The position numbers and the translations under genes were made by a program. The notes under the pieces are model-generated. The model saw only the letters and a list, made by a program, of their open reading frames with translations, had not been told where the DNA came from and did no database searches. Shown piece after piece: positions 55,458 to 64,000 of a stretch of DNA of 64,000 nt (position 1 is the first letter of the stretch; every line of letters starts with the position of its first letter). The stretch is from Rhizobium sp. GN54 (GTDB lineage Bacteria > Pseudomonadota > Alphaproteobacteria > Rhizobiales > Rhizobiaceae): contig NZ_JAJNCZ010000011.1 in assembly GCF_021026345.1 (NCBI RefSeq), positions 62,001 to 126,000 of the forward strand, written 5' to 3'.

Positions 55458-56131
55458 AGCAACAGACCTTCTTCGTCCGGCTTCGGTTTGGCCTGTGGCG
55501 GCACGATCACCAGCATATTGCCCGGTAGCGGACGTTGTAGGTGGCGGGCTTCATCCCACGGTGCTGTCAGCCAGGTGTCGACCTCTTCCGGCGTGGTCAG
55601 AATCGACGGCATAGCCTTTTCATGGATGGGAGAGACGACCTCGTTCGGCGATGTCGTCAGAAATCCGAACAGCTCGTATTCCTGCTCGCCATCCCTGACT
55701 TTGCGCACGCCCTTCCACGGCGTCCAGAAGCCGGCGAAAAACATCAGCGGCCGATCTTCGCTGCCCGCGAACCAGGCATTAGGCACCCGTCCGCCCTCAA
55801 TCTTGCTGGCTGGATCCGGTTCGGCAAAAGACGTGAACGGAACCACGCAGCGGCTGGTTGGTCCGAGCCAGCGCCGCCAGTGCGGCGAACTTACATTGCG
55901 GATATTGGTGACGCCCGGATCGTAGTTTTTCACATAAGCTGGCGGCGAGGGCATTCCCCAGGTCGCCCGGGCAATCTCGCGCTGTCCGTCCTCGGCAACG
56001 CGGACAATCGGCGCCTGATAACCTGGATAAACATCGAATGAGGCTTCATTCCAGCCGGCTCGATCCCGGAACGCCTTTGTATATTGCAGAACCGCGTCAC
56101 GCGTGGTCGTCACATTATAGAGATTACACAC
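55454..56131 (-). CDS. SOS response-associated peptidase (SRAP/YedK family)
   Basis: This 225-residue protein is a SRAP/HMCES protein that forms a covalent link to abasic sites in single-stranded DNA. I chose GTG 56131 because a AGGAGG site lies upstream and the second codon is Cys (MCNLYN), which is the catalytic residue after Met removal; a longer frame to 56236 would bury this Cys. Also visible are TNIRNVSS, CVVPFTSFAEP (Glu) and SPIHEKAMPSIL (His). It is coupled to dinB and fits the mutasome neighbourhood. Confidence 0.93.
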   Translation of the reverse strand: MCNLYNVTTTRDAVLQYTKAFRDRAGWNEASFDVYPGYQAPIVRVAEDGQREIARATWGMPSPPAYVKNYDPGVTNIRNVSSPHWRRWLGPTSRCVVPFTSFAEPDPASKIEGGRVPNAWFAGSEDRPLMFFAGFWTPWKGVRKVRDGEQEYELFGFLTTSPNEVVSPIHEKAMPSILTTPEEVDTWLTAPWDEARHLQRPLPGNMLVIVPPQAKPKPDEEGLLL

Positions 56132-56213
56132 TACCAGTCCTCCTATCCAATGCGTGTCAAGGCGAAGTTTCCGACTCTTTCGGAATGCAACCAAGCTTTG
56201 AGAGCTCCAGCGA

Positions 56214-56474
56214 TCACGTGGGCTTTTGCAGCTCAAGAACTACGGCCGCCTCCAGCAAACAGGGAAATCCCGTCCCGCATCTATCCTGGCCGTCAGAACA
56301 ATGCATCTTGTCGCAACCCATCGCCATGCGCCGGCGCAGATCCACAAAACGCATGCTGGCGCCGAACTGTTTCACCAAAGCCTTGCGATCAAGCTCACGC
56401 TGTTGCCCGCACGGTTTGCATTCGACGGTAATCACCGGTCCCTTGAAATCTCTAAGCGTCAGCAGGTCGGGCAT
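56214..56474 (-). CDS. small conserved protein with cysteine pairs
   Basis: This 86-residue protein, MPDLLTLRDFKGPVITVECKPCGQQRELDR, has a CxxC pair and two further Cys (MGCDKMHC), consistent with a small zinc-binding knuckle. Similar short proteins occur in rhizobia, but I know no function. It lies between the SRAP gene and the SOS box and may share the divergent promoter region of imuA. Confidence 0.55.
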   Translation of the reverse strand: MPDLLTLRDFKGPVITVECKPCGQQRELDRKALVKQFGASMRFVDLRRRMAMGCDKMHCSDGQDRCGTGFPCLLEAAVVLELQKPT

Positions 56475-56617
56475 ATTTCTATTTTCTCATCTACGATATT
56501 TTTCGTCACATTCAGCATCGAATTGAATCTGCTTGATGAATCGATTGAGCAACAGCCGTCTCGTGATGCCGGCTGCAGTCCACCCGATTCTTGCCCGTTG
56601 ACTCATCGCTGTTTAAA

Positions 56618-56632
56618 GAACAAAAACAGAAC
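56618..56632. promoter_or_regulatory. SOS (LexA) box of the alphaproteobacterial type
   Basis: GAAC-AAAAACA-GAAC, read as GTTC-N7-GTTC on the other strand, is the direct-repeat LexA box of alphaproteobacteria. It lies 50 bases before imuA and about 145 bases upstream of the minus-strand small gene, so DNA damage should induce the imuA-imuB-dnaE2 cassette and perhaps the divergent genes. Confidence 0.85.
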
Positions 56633-56681
56633 ATATCAGCTTTTCTTGGCTATGCAAATGCACTCTTGACGTTGGAAACCG

Positions 56682-57437
56682 ATGCCAATCACTGCCGCCA
56701 ACCCCGTCATTTCCGAGCTTCAGGACCGCATCCGGCGGCTTGAAGGCGGAGCTGCGCGCAAGGGCGAGGTGCTGTCGTTCGGAATTGCCGAGATCGACGC
56801 AAAGCTACCCGGTGGTGGGCTGGCCCGCGGCGCCCTGCATGAGGTGGCCGGTGGTGGCGCCGATGCCGTACATGGCGCGGCCGCCGCTCTGTTTGTCGCC
56901 GGAATCGTTGCGCGCACCAAAGGCGACATCCTCTGGTGTCTGACACGGCCGGATCTGTTTGCGCCGGCATTGGCACAGGCGGGCCTTCACCATGATCGGG
57001 TGATCTATGTCGAGGCCGACCGGGAAGAGGACGTGCTCACGAATTTCGAAGAAGGACTGCGTTTCGGCGGGCTTGGCGCCGTCGTTGCCGAGCTCGTACG
57101 TCTGCCGATGACCGCCTCACGGCGGCTGCAGCTGGCCGCCGAAGCTTCAGGAACGATTGGCATTGCGCTTAGACGATGGAGGCGCCCGACAGAGGCCGCT
57201 GATTTCGGGCAGCCGACGGCGGCCACGACACGATGGCGCATCAGCGTCCTGCCTTCCGAACCGCTTCCCGTGCCGGGCATCGGGCGGGCGCGGTGGCTGG
57301 CGGAATTGATCAGAGCAAGGGCGGGAGAAGCCGCAGAATTTGAAATAGGTGCCTGCGATGCCACGGGTCGTATCAGTCTTTCTCCCCACGCTCGCGACGG
57401 ACAGGATCAGGCGCGCCGATCCCAGAATTTCGGCTGA
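56682..57437 (+). CDS. imuA: mutasome protein ImuA
   Basis: This 251-residue protein is ImuA, a RecA-like or SulA-like partner of the ImuB-DnaE2 mutasome. It has a RecA-fold layout (SFGIAEIDAKLPGGGLARGALHEVAG, ILWCLTRPDLFAPALAQAGL, VIYVEADREEDVL) without a full Walker A. It is preceded by the SOS box and overlaps imuB by about 80 bases, as usual for these genes. Confidence 0.93.
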   Translation: MPITAANPVISELQDRIRRLEGGAARKGEVLSFGIAEIDAKLPGGGLARGALHEVAGGGADAVHGAAAALFVAGIVARTKGDILWCLTRPDLFAPALAQAGLHHDRVIYVEADREEDVLTNFEEGLRFGGLGAVVAELVRLPMTASRRLQLAAEASGTIGIALRRWRRPTEAADFGQPTAATTRWRISVLPSEPLPVPGIGRARWLAELIRARAGEAAEFEIGACDATGRISLSPHARDGQDQARRSQNFG

Positions 57438-58869
57438 AACACCTGTTGTGGTTGTTTCCCGCAGTGGATCAAAACGCACCGTCTCTGCAATCGACGCTGC
57501 GGCCTTCAAGGCCGGCGTCCGCATCGGCATGCCCGCCGCCAAAGCCCAGGCGATGATATCCGGCCTGCACATAGTCGATGCCGATCCGGGCGGCGACGCC
57601 TTGGCGATCGAGCGCCTAGCGCTGTGGATGCTGCGCCAATATACGCCGATTGTTGCCGTGGATCTTCCCGACGGGATAGTCATGGACACGGAAGGTGCCG
57701 ACCATCTGCGCGGCGGCGAATTGCCAATGCTGACCGGTCTGGTCAACGCCTTGCGCGACCGCGGCCTTCAAGCACGTGGCGCCATCGCCGACACCTGGGG
57801 CAGCGCCCATGGCATTGCCCGTGCCACGCGGCGCGAGGTGATCATCGTCCCGGTTGGTGAGACCGCCAGAGCCGTCGTCAACTTGCCGATTTCCAGCCTT
57901 CGTCTGCCTCCTGACATCATCGGCGGCCTCGCCGTGCTCGGGTTTCGCACCGTCGGCGAACTGTCGGCAACGCCGCGGGCGCCTTTGGCGCTGCGTTTTG
58001 GGCCGGAGGTCGGCCGCCGGCTCGATCAGATGTTCGGGCGACTTGCTGAACCGATCGACCCCATTCGCACCGCGGACCTGATCGAGGTGGTCCGGTCGTT
58101 CTCCGAGCCGATCGGAGCGGCCGAAACCATCGCCAAATATATTGGCAAGCTGGTGGTCGAACTCTGCGCCGCTTTGGAGACGCGCGGGCAGGGCGTTCGC
58201 CGCGCCGATCTGATTGTCTACCGCGTCGACAACACCTTGCAGTCCCTGCGTGCCGGCACGGCAAAGCCGGTGCGCGATATCCCCCATCTGACAAAGCTTC
58301 TCTGTTCCAGCATCGAGAGGATCGATCCCGGTTTCGGTATCGAAAAGCTGTCCCTTACTGCTACCATGATCGAGCCGTTCGAAGAAAAGCAGTCGATCTC
58401 CTCACTGGTCGAAGAAACCATCGTCGATGTCACACCGCTGCTCGACAGTTTTGGAAATCGCGGCCAACGCATGTACCGGCTGGCGCCGGTTGAAAGCGAT
58501 GTTCCGGAGCGCAATGTCGGGCGCGTTTCTCCCATTGCCGCAAAACTCGGTCAGGCCTGGCCAACCCGCTGGCCCCGGCCAAGCCGGATGCTGGCGCACC
58601 CGGAACGGATCGAGGTGATTGCGCTCACGCCCGACCATCCACCAGCATCCATGACGTGGCGGGGAAAACGCCGGCGCATCAAACGTGGTGACGGGCCGGA
58701 ACGGGTGTTCGGCGAGTGGTGGGTGCGTTCCTCCGAGATGGAAGCGGTCAGGGACTATTATTCCGTCGAGGACGAGGACGGCAATCGCTTCTGGGTCTAT
58801 CGCTCCGGCGATGGCGTAGATCCCGCGACCGGAACGGCCAAATGGTTCCTGCACGGGATCTATGGCTGA
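57358..58869 (+). CDS. imuB: mutasome protein ImuB (Y-family-like)
   Basis: This 503-residue protein starts [19 protein letters not shown], the Y-family fold in which the first catalytic acidic residue is missing, so it is not a polymerase but a beta-clamp adaptor. [21 protein letters not shown] and AIDAL-like blocks follow, and the C-terminus has [26 protein letters not shown] 57358 follows AGG; the stop TGA overlaps dnaE2 (TGATG). It bridges ImuA and DnaE2. Confidence 0.95.
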   Translation: MPRVVSVFLPTLATDRIRRADPRISAETPVVVVSRSGSKRTVSAIDAAAFKAGVRIGMPAAKAQAMISGLHIVDADPGGDALAIERLALWMLRQYTPIVAVDLPDGIVMDTEGADHLRGGELPMLTGLVNALRDRGLQARGAIADTWGSAHGIARATRREVIIVPVGETARAVVNLPISSLRLPPDIIGGLAVLGFRTVGELSATPRAPLALRFGPEVGRRLDQMFGRLAEPIDPIRTADLIEVVRSFSEPIGAAETIAKYIGKLVVELCAALETRGQGVRRADLIVYRVDNTLQSLRAGTAKPVRDIPHLTKLLCSSIERIDPGFGIEKLSLTATMIEPFEEKQSISSLVEETIVDVTPLLDSFGNRGQRMYRLAPVESDVPERNVGRVSPIAAKLGQAWPTRWPRPSRMLAHPERIEVIALTPDHPPASMTWRGKRRRIKRGDGPERVFGEWWVRSSEMEAVRDYYSVEDEDGNRFWVYRSGDGVDPATGTAKWFLHGIYG

Positions 58870-61800
58870 TGCGCTACGCCGAGCTCCAGGTCACCAGTCA
58901 TTTTTCCTTTTTGCGCGGTGCGTCAGGCTGCGATGAGCTGTTCACTACCGCCAAGGCACTCGGCATCGAGGCACTTGGTATCGTTGATCGCAACAGCCTC
59001 GCCGGGATTGTACGCGCCTGGGAAGCGGCGAAGGAAACCGGTGTCCGCCTCGTCGTCGGCTGCAGGCTCGATCTGACGGACGGCATGTCAATACTGGTTT
59101 ACCCGATAGACCGGGCTGCCTATTCGAGGCTTTGTCGGCTTCTGTCGCTCGGCAAAGAGCGGGGCGGCAAGGGCAATTGCATCCTCGATCTGTCGGATGT
59201 CGCCCTTTATGCAGAGGGACTGCTCGCCATCCTGATCCCCGACGAGGCTGATGATGCCTGCGCTGTCCAGCTGCGAAAAGTGAGGGATATCTTTGGCGAC
59301 CGCGCCTACATGGCACTGACGCTGCGCCGGCGTCCGAACGATCAGCTGCGCCTGCATGGGCTCAACACGCTGGCGATCCGGCACAAGGTTCGGCCTGTTG
59401 TTACCAACGACGTGCTGTTTCACGAGCCGGGCAGGCGACAGCTGCAGGATGTCGTCACCTGCATTCGACATCGCACGACCATCGACCAGGCCGGATTCTT
59501 GCGTGAACGGCACGCCGATCGCTTTCTAAAACCGCCCGAGGAGATGCACCGGCTGTTCAGCCGCTATCCGGAGGCGCTCGCCCGTACCCGCGAGATTGTC
59601 GACCGCTGTCGCTTCGACATGAGCGAGCTGACATACCAATATCCGGAGGAAGCGATCATCCCCGGGCTGACGGCGCAGCAGTCGCTGGAGAAATTTACCT
59701 GGGAGGGCGTGCGCGATCGCTACCCCGAGGGTGTTCCGGATGATGTGGTGAAGACCCTCAACCATGAACTCGATCTGATCCGCAAACTCGACTACGCGCC
59801 GTATTTCCTGACCGTCTACAGCATCGTCCGCTTTGCGCGATCTCAGGATATTCTCTGCCAGGGTCGGGGAAGTGCTGCCAATTCCGCCGTCTGTTATGTG
59901 CTGGGGATCACGGCAATCGATCCGGCCGCCAACGATCTGTTGTTTGAGCGCTTTATTTCGGAAGAGCGCAACGAGCCGCCCGATATCGACGTCGATTTTG
60001 AACATGCCAGGCGCGAAGAGGTCATCCAGTGGATCTACAAGACCTACGGCCGGCAGAAGGCTGCCCTCTGCGCGACCGTCACCCGCTACCGCGCCAAGGG
60101 CGCCCTTCGCGATGTCGGCAAGGTGCTCGGCCTGCCCGAAGACATGATCACGGCGCTGTCGGCCAGCGTCTGGGGCTGGAGCAAGGAGGGCGTCGGCGAA
60201 AAGCAGGTCAGCGAGTTGAATATGAACATGTCCGATCGCCGCCTGCGGCTGACAATCGAGCTGGCGCAGCAGTTGATGGGGGCTCCGCGTCATTTGGGCC
60301 AGCACCCCGGCGGTTTCGTCCTGACCAATGACCGCCTCGACGAATTGGTGCCGATCGAGCAGGCCCGCATGGAGGACCGCCAAACGATCGAATGGGACAA
60401 GGACGATATCGAGGCGCTCAAGTTCATGAAGGTCGATGTGCTGGCCTTGGGCATGCTGACTTGCATGGCCAAGGGTTTTGCCCTTCTGGAAGAGCACAAG
60501 GCAGTGAAGCTGGATCTGGCGACAATCGAGCAGGAAGACCCGGCGACCTATGCGATGATCCGAAAGGCCGACACGCTCGGCACTTTCCAGATCGAGTCCC
60601 GCGCGCAGATGTCGATGTTGCCGCGGCTGAAACCCCAGACCTATTATGACCTGGTGATCCAGGTGGCGATCGTTCGTCCCGGTCCGATCCAGGGGGATAT
60701 GGTCCATCCATACTTGAGACGGCGCGAGGGCAAGGAGGCAGTGGTTTATCCGAAGCCGGAACTGGAGGCCGTGCTTGGCAAGACGCTGGGCGTGCCGCTG
60801 TTTCAGGAGAGCGCGATGAAGGTGGCGATCGTCTGTGCCGGTTTTACCGCCGGCGAGGCCGACGCACTCAGACGCTCGATGGCGACGTTCAAGTTCACCG
60901 GCGGGGTCAGCAAGTTCAAGGACAAGCTTGTCCAGGGCATGGTGAAAAACGGCTACACTGAAGAGTTTGCCGAAAAGACCTTCTCGCAACTTGAGGGTTT
61001 TGGCTCCTATGGCTTTCCGGAGAGCCATGCTGCGTCCTTTGCCCTGATCGCCTACGCCTCCTCCTATATCAAATGCCACTATCCGGATGTGTTCTGTGCC
61101 GCCCTCATCAATGCGCAACCGATGGGGTTCTACGCGCCGGCGCAGATTGTTTCGGATGCTCGGGCCCACGGCGTTGCGATCCGGCCGGTCTGCATCAATC
61201 GTTCGCGGTGGGATTGCACGCTCGAAGAGATCAGGGGATCCGATGACCATGCCGTGCGGCTCGGTATGCGCTTGGTAAAGGGGCTGCCTGAACAGGATGC
61301 GGCAAAAATCGCGGTGGCGCGTGGCGAGGATCCGTTCGTTTCCGTCGACGATCTGTGGCGGCGTGCCGGCGTTTCGTCGGCCTCTCTGGTCAAGCTCGCC
61401 GAAGCCGATGCGTTCCGGCCCTCTCTCAAACTTGAAAGACGCGATGCGCTATGGGCGATCAAGGCCTTGCGCGATGAACCGCTTCCACTATTCGCTGCTG
61501 CTGCCGATCGTGAGCGGGCGGTGATTGCCGAACAGCAGGAACCGGACGTGACGCTTCGGCAGATGACGGAGGGCGCCAATGTCGTTGAGGACTACGGGCA
61601 TACGGGTGTCACTCTACGAGCCCATCCGGTCAGTTTCCTGCGGGAGGATCTCGGCCGCCGAAACATCGTCACCTGCGCCGAGGCGACAACGGCTCGTGAC
61701 GGGCGATGGTTGATGACCGCTGGCCTCGTCCTCGTCCGACAGAAGCCAGGTAGTGCCAAGGGCGTGATGTTCATGACTATCGAGGATGAAACAGGTGTCG

Positions 61801-62132
61801 CCAACGTTGTCGTCTGGCCAAGCCTGTTCGAAAAGCAGCGTCGCGTCGTGCTCGGATCCTCAATGATGGCGATCAACGGCAAGATCCAGCGCGAGGGCGG
61901 CGTCGTGCATCTGGTGGCGCAACGGATGTTCGATCTGACCACAGATCTGGCAAGCCTTGGCGAGCGGGATGGTTTCCGCCTGCCGTCAGGCCGGGGCGAT
62001 GAGTTTGCCCATGGTTCACCAGGCAGCCCGGATAGCCGCGAGCGGCCGTCTATGGGTGTGAAGTCGAGGGATTTGTTCGTCCCCGATCTCCATATCGACA
62101 CGCTGAAAGTGAAGAGCAGGAATTTTCACTGA
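58869..62132 (+). CDS. dnaE2: error-prone DNA polymerase DnaE2
   Basis: This 1087-residue C-family polymerase performs damage-induced mutagenesis. It begins [20 protein letters not shown] with the PHP domain; catalytic Asp residues are in [14 protein letters not shown] near 372, with [18 protein letters not shown] and [18 protein letters not shown] (palm and finger segments), and an OB-fold at the C-terminus ([18 protein letters not shown]). ATG 58869 overlaps the imuB stop; a longer frame from 58716 would lie in imuB. Full family length. Confidence 0.97.
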   Translation: MRYAELQVTSHFSFLRGASGCDELFTTAKALGIEALGIVDRNSLAGIVRAWEAAKETGVRLVVGCRLDLTDGMSILVYPIDRAAYSRLCRLLSLGKERGGKGNCILDLSDVALYAEGLLAILIPDEADDACAVQLRKVRDIFGDRAYMALTLRRRPNDQLRLHGLNTLAIRHKVRPVVTNDVLFHEPGRRQLQDVVTCIRHRTTIDQAGFLRERHADRFLKPPEEMHRLFSRYPEALARTREIVDRCRFDMSELTYQYPEEAIIPGLTAQQSLEKFTWEGVRDRYPEGVPDDVVKTLNHELDLIRKLDYAPYFLTVYSIVRFARSQDILCQGRGSAANSAVCYVLGITAIDPAANDLLFERFISEERNEPPDIDVDFEHARREEVIQWIYKTYGRQKAALCATVTRYRAKGALRDVGKVLGLPEDMITALSASVWGWSKEGVGEKQVSELNMNMSDRRLRLTIELAQQLMGAPRHLGQHPGGFVLTNDRLDELVPIEQARMEDRQTIEWDKDDIEALKFMKVDVLALGMLTCMAKGFALLEEHKAVKLDLATIEQEDPATYAMIRKADTLGTFQIESRAQMSMLPRLKPQTYYDLVIQVAIVRPGPIQGDMVHPYLRRREGKEAVVYPKPELEAVLGKTLGVPLFQESAMKVAIVCAGFTAGEADALRRSMATFKFTGGVSKFKDKLVQGMVKNGYTEEFAEKTFSQLEGFGSYGFPESHAASFALIAYASSYIKCHYPDVFCAALINAQPMGFYAPAQIVSDARAHGVAIRPVCINRSRWDCTLEEIRGSDDHAVRLGMRLVKGLPEQDAAKIAVARGEDPFVSVDDLWRRAGVSSASLVKLAEADAFRPSLKLERRDALWAIKALRDEPLPLFAAAADRERAVIAEQQEPDVTLRQMTEGANVVEDYGHTGVTLRAHPVSFLREDLGRRNIVTCAEATTARDGRWLMTAGLVLVRQKPGSAKGVMFMTIEDETGVANVVVWPSLFEKQRRVVLGSSMMAINGKIQREGGVVHLVAQRMFDLTTDLASLGERDGFRLPSGRGDEFAHGSPGSPDSRERPSMGVKSRDLFVPDLHIDTLKVKSRNFH

Positions 62133-62172
62133 AAAATGCTCAAACCGGGCGTGTCGAGGGAGCGCATGCACC

Positions 62173-62991
62173 TCAAAAACCGCTTTGATCCTCAGGCGTA
62201 GAGACTTGGGATGCGGCGGCAATAGTTTTCGGCGTTGCCTTCGGAAAAGGGTGAGCTGGAACTGGAAGCGAAGCGAGGCGCGCTTCTGTCTCCGGCGAGA
62301 CGTGACAGCGCAGACCTGAGACTGGCCCGATGCCATACCGGGCAAAGTAAGGCCTTATGAGGTCGTAGCCACGCTGGTCGCCTGACTGAAAGTGACGGAA
62401 AATCCAGTAGGCGATCAAATCCGCCATCTGAATCAGGCGCGATGCCTTCGAATCCAGAAAAAGCGGGACTTCAGCAAAGTTGCGAAGTTGGCCGTTGGCA
62501 TGCCCCACGTGCTTAAACACATGAGAAAGGGTTTGGATTTTCTCCTCATAGTTGCTCTTGTCGAGGATGACCAAGCCGCGCTGGGGGTTCTTTTTCTTAT
62601 AAAGCGTCTTCAGATAGTCATCAAAACACGAAGCCACCTCTTCGAAGCTCCGAGCCAGAATATCGTTCGGAGAGAAGAGCTTCTTTTCGATGACGCAGGC
62701 ATAGACCTTCAACTGCAATTGCTTGTCTGCCAGTAGCGACAGGATATCGACGACGGCTTGAACTCTGTCGTTGGGAGGCACACCTTTCCAGGTACCGTTG
62801 CCCGAGCGCATTGGGTTTCCATGGAACTCGATTTCTCGAGGATTGGTCGAGCTGAAGCGCGCCGCTACAGGATCTATCTGGGCTTCCAGCCAATGCGTTT
62901 GGCGCTCGAATATGCTAAAGCCTGCAAGGACAAAGAAGTCGGAGCTTGGATCATGCGAGTGACCAGACTCGTCGAGATATAGTAGATGCAA
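62173..62991 (-). CDS. DUF3800 protein
   Basis: This 272-residue protein has the DUF3800 start HLLYLDESGHSHDPSSDFFVLAG, with Asp and Glu in an RNase-H-like fold, GLVILDKSNYEEKIQTL and DSKASRLIQMADLIAYWIFRH. I chose TTG 62991 because an AGGGGG site lies just upstream and because the ATG at 63024 falls inside a terminator palindrome. DUF3800 proteins are common in mobile regions and some belong to defence loci; the activity is not established. Confidence 0.85.
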   Translation of the reverse strand: MHLLYLDESGHSHDPSSDFFVLAGFSIFERQTHWLEAQIDPVAARFSSTNPREIEFHGNPMRSGNGTWKGVPPNDRVQAVVDILSLLADKQLQLKVYACVIEKKLFSPNDILARSFEEVASCFDDYLKTLYKKKNPQRGLVILDKSNYEEKIQTLSHVFKHVGHANGQLRNFAEVPLFLDSKASRLIQMADLIAYWIFRHFQSGDQRGYDLIRPYFARYGIGPVSGLRCHVSPETEARLASLPVPAHPFPKATPKTIAAASQVSTPEDQSGF

Positions 62992-63005
62992 CGAATCCCC
63001 CTGAA

Positions 63006-63034
63006 ACGAAAAAGCGGACCGCATGCGGTCCGCT
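63006..63034 (-). terminator. minus-strand rho-independent terminator
   Basis: The perfect 22-base palindrome AGCGGACCGCATGCGGTCCGCT (two halves of 11; 63013-63034) is followed on the minus strand by TTTTCG and TTTC. It would end a transcript entering from 63129-63326 and isolates the DUF3800 gene. Confidence 0.8.
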
Positions 63035-63128
63035 CCAATTCGGTAAGCCGAGTGAAACAATCGTTCAACGCACCGACGGATCAGCGCTCTCGACTATGCT
63101 CAATATATATCGGTTACGCGTCGGCTTT

Positions 63129-63326
63129 TCAAGAGGCGGCTCCGCATGGCTCACAATCGCAGACGTCCAGCATTTGCGGCCTCACCTCGTCTGTGATCCG
63201 CCTCCAGCAGTTATGGGCATCGAGTCTGACCTGATGACCGGATCGAAAAGAAGATAGCATCAGGTACCCGAAGGCTACAAAAAGTTCCGCATCAGCACGA
63301 TCGTTGTTTGTCGAAGGCAGGTCCAT
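63129..63326 (-). CDS. possible small protein (65 residues)
   Basis: A frame beginning MDLPSTNNDRADAELFVAF and ending DVCDCEPCG has protein-like composition and is followed by the strong terminator at 63013-63034. No ribosome site is clear and I recognise no family. A longer version to 63482 has an Arg/Ser-rich start that looks less natural. Confidence 0.35.
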   Translation of the reverse strand: MDLPSTNNDRADAELFVAFGYLMLSSFRSGHQVRLDAHNCWRRITDEVRPQMLDVCDCEPCGAAS

Positions 63327-63519
63327 CGAGGCGTCCCAATCCCGCTCTTGATGGATGGCTTCCTGGTCCGGCCCCGGATCTCCGTCGATCAACCCGCTGA
63401 CGGGGTCCGCTAGCAAGCTGCCGCCGCTTCGGCTTTGCCTTCGCGGTGATCGCGACCGGTTCCGGACACTGACGGGAGCCATCGAGCGGGAATGGCCCGC
63501 TCCAAAGATGGAGCCTCAG

Positions 63520-63696
63520 ATGAACACCGATCTTTCTCTTGCGCAAAACCACGCCTTCCAGCTTTCCCGCACCCTGATGGTTCCGGTCACACTGTTCAGG
63601 TCCGGCGACGAGTTCGGCGTTCTGCCGAGCGACGAACTCGACGATGAAGACGATCTGGAGATCGTGCATGAATTTCATCCCTGGCCGGCTCATTGA
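63520..63696 (+). CDS. small acidic protein (58 residues)
   Basis: The frame MNTDLSLAQNHAFQLSRTLM ... VTLFRSGDEFGVLPSDELDDED codes for a small acidic protein. GGAG lies 6 bases before ATG 63520. The composition and the ribosome site support a real gene; the family resembles short plasmid-borne proteins of rhizobia but no function is known. It precedes the DUF3991/Toprim-like gene. Confidence 0.7.
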   Translation: MNTDLSLAQNHAFQLSRTLMVPVTLFRSGDEFGVLPSDELDDEDDLEIVHEFHPWPAH

Positions 63697-63916
63697 GCCG
63701 GCATTTTCCTCTCCTTGATGCCGCTTGCGCGCGGCAGGCGACAAGGGAAGCTTCGCCGCGCCGTGGCACCGACAGGAGGTGCCAAGCTGCAGATCAGCAG
63801 GTTGCCATGGCGCGCCCTTGCCTCCTTTGCTCTTCGCGGACCGCCGGGAACGGTCCGCAAATTGCGGGAAGAATGGATCTGGAGAGAAGGGCGGCGCCAA
63901 GAGCGCCGGGAAAATA

Positions 63917-64000
63917 ATGGAGAAACAGAAACTGGAAGAACTTCGGGACCGTGTCCCGTGCGCAGCCGTGTTGGAACAGTCTGGCTTTTCCATCGATGTC
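63917..64000 (+). CDS. start of a DUF3991/Toprim-like protein (partial)
   Basis: Only 28 codons are visible: MEKQKLEELRDRVPCAAVLEQ followed by SGFSIDV. This start resembles DUF3991/Toprim-domain proteins common on rhizobial plasmids, which are primase-like and act in plasmid DNA metabolism. The gene runs past the window edge, so the call rests on the first residues only. Confidence 0.6.
   Translation, partial: MEKQKLEELRDRVPCAAVLEQSGFSIDV

Noticed and set aside
59526-61250. 574-codon open frame on the minus strand
   Set aside because: It lies fully inside dnaE2 and is a GC-driven shadow; the plus-strand protein has all polymerase motifs.

Overview
The window looks like part of a large replicon (plasmid or chromid) from a Rhizobiales alphaproteobacterium of the Rhizobium/Agrobacterium/Sinorhizobium type. 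Three things point there: a repABC replication locus divergent from a quorum-sensing-controlled traI-trb conjugation operon with tra boxes between them; an opine-type catabolic locus (OccR/NocR-like regulator, ABC importer, three-part oxidase); and a rhizobial SOS mutasome (imuA-imuB-dnaE2) with a GAAC-N7-GAAC box. GC content is high except in AT-rich regulatory stretches.

Layout. 1-6242: opine-like uptake and oxidation operon on the minus strand (oxidase A, 2Fe-2S subunit, oxidase B, binding protein, ATPase, two permeases), diverging from a LysR regulator. 6243-10392: an ABC-ATPase remnant, then a DAO-type and a Gfo/Idh/MocA oxidoreductase, diverging from a LacI regulator across twin palindromic operators. 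10821-21150: a complete trbI-H-G-F-L-K-J-E-D-C-B-traI operon on the minus strand; no relaxase, coupling protein, traR or traM lies in the window. 21209-25280: two tra boxes, then repA-repB-(antisense ctRNA)-repC with two copies of an unexplained 21/22-nt repeat.

25346-51999 is an accessory island packed with nuclease-like and defence-like genes. It holds a frameshifted PD-(D/E)XK gene, a reader-nuclease, a zinc-ribbon nuclease, a tyrosine recombinase and a rhizobial HTH protein. Its core is a divergent two-operon system: GHKL/MutL-like ATPase, Z1 ATPase, DUF4420-like PD-(D/E)XK protein, AIPR protein and a nuclease-P-loop NTPase on one side; RHH regulator, C5 cytosine methyltransferase, unknown protein, Vsr endonuclease and a restriction-like protein on the other. 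The MutL-Z1-DUF-AIPR set matches the Mza antiviral system and the MutL-linked restriction systems predicted by Iyer, Abhiman and Aravind. HNH and PIN-like genes, an SMC-like ATPase and another EVK nuclease follow.

52637-62132 is a DNA repair and mutagenesis region: DnaQ-like exonuclease, a DUF1127 mini-protein followed by a run of four anti-Shine-Dalgarno hairpins (cuckoo/CcsR/alpha-r14-like RNA), DinB with a SRAP protein, and ImuA-ImuB-DnaE2 behind an SOS box. A DUF3800 protein, two small genes and the start of a DUF3991/Toprim-like gene close the window.

The most noteworthy items are the four-hairpin anti-SD RNA next to a DUF1127 gene, and the expanded Mza-like restriction locus with its 10-bp phased operator.
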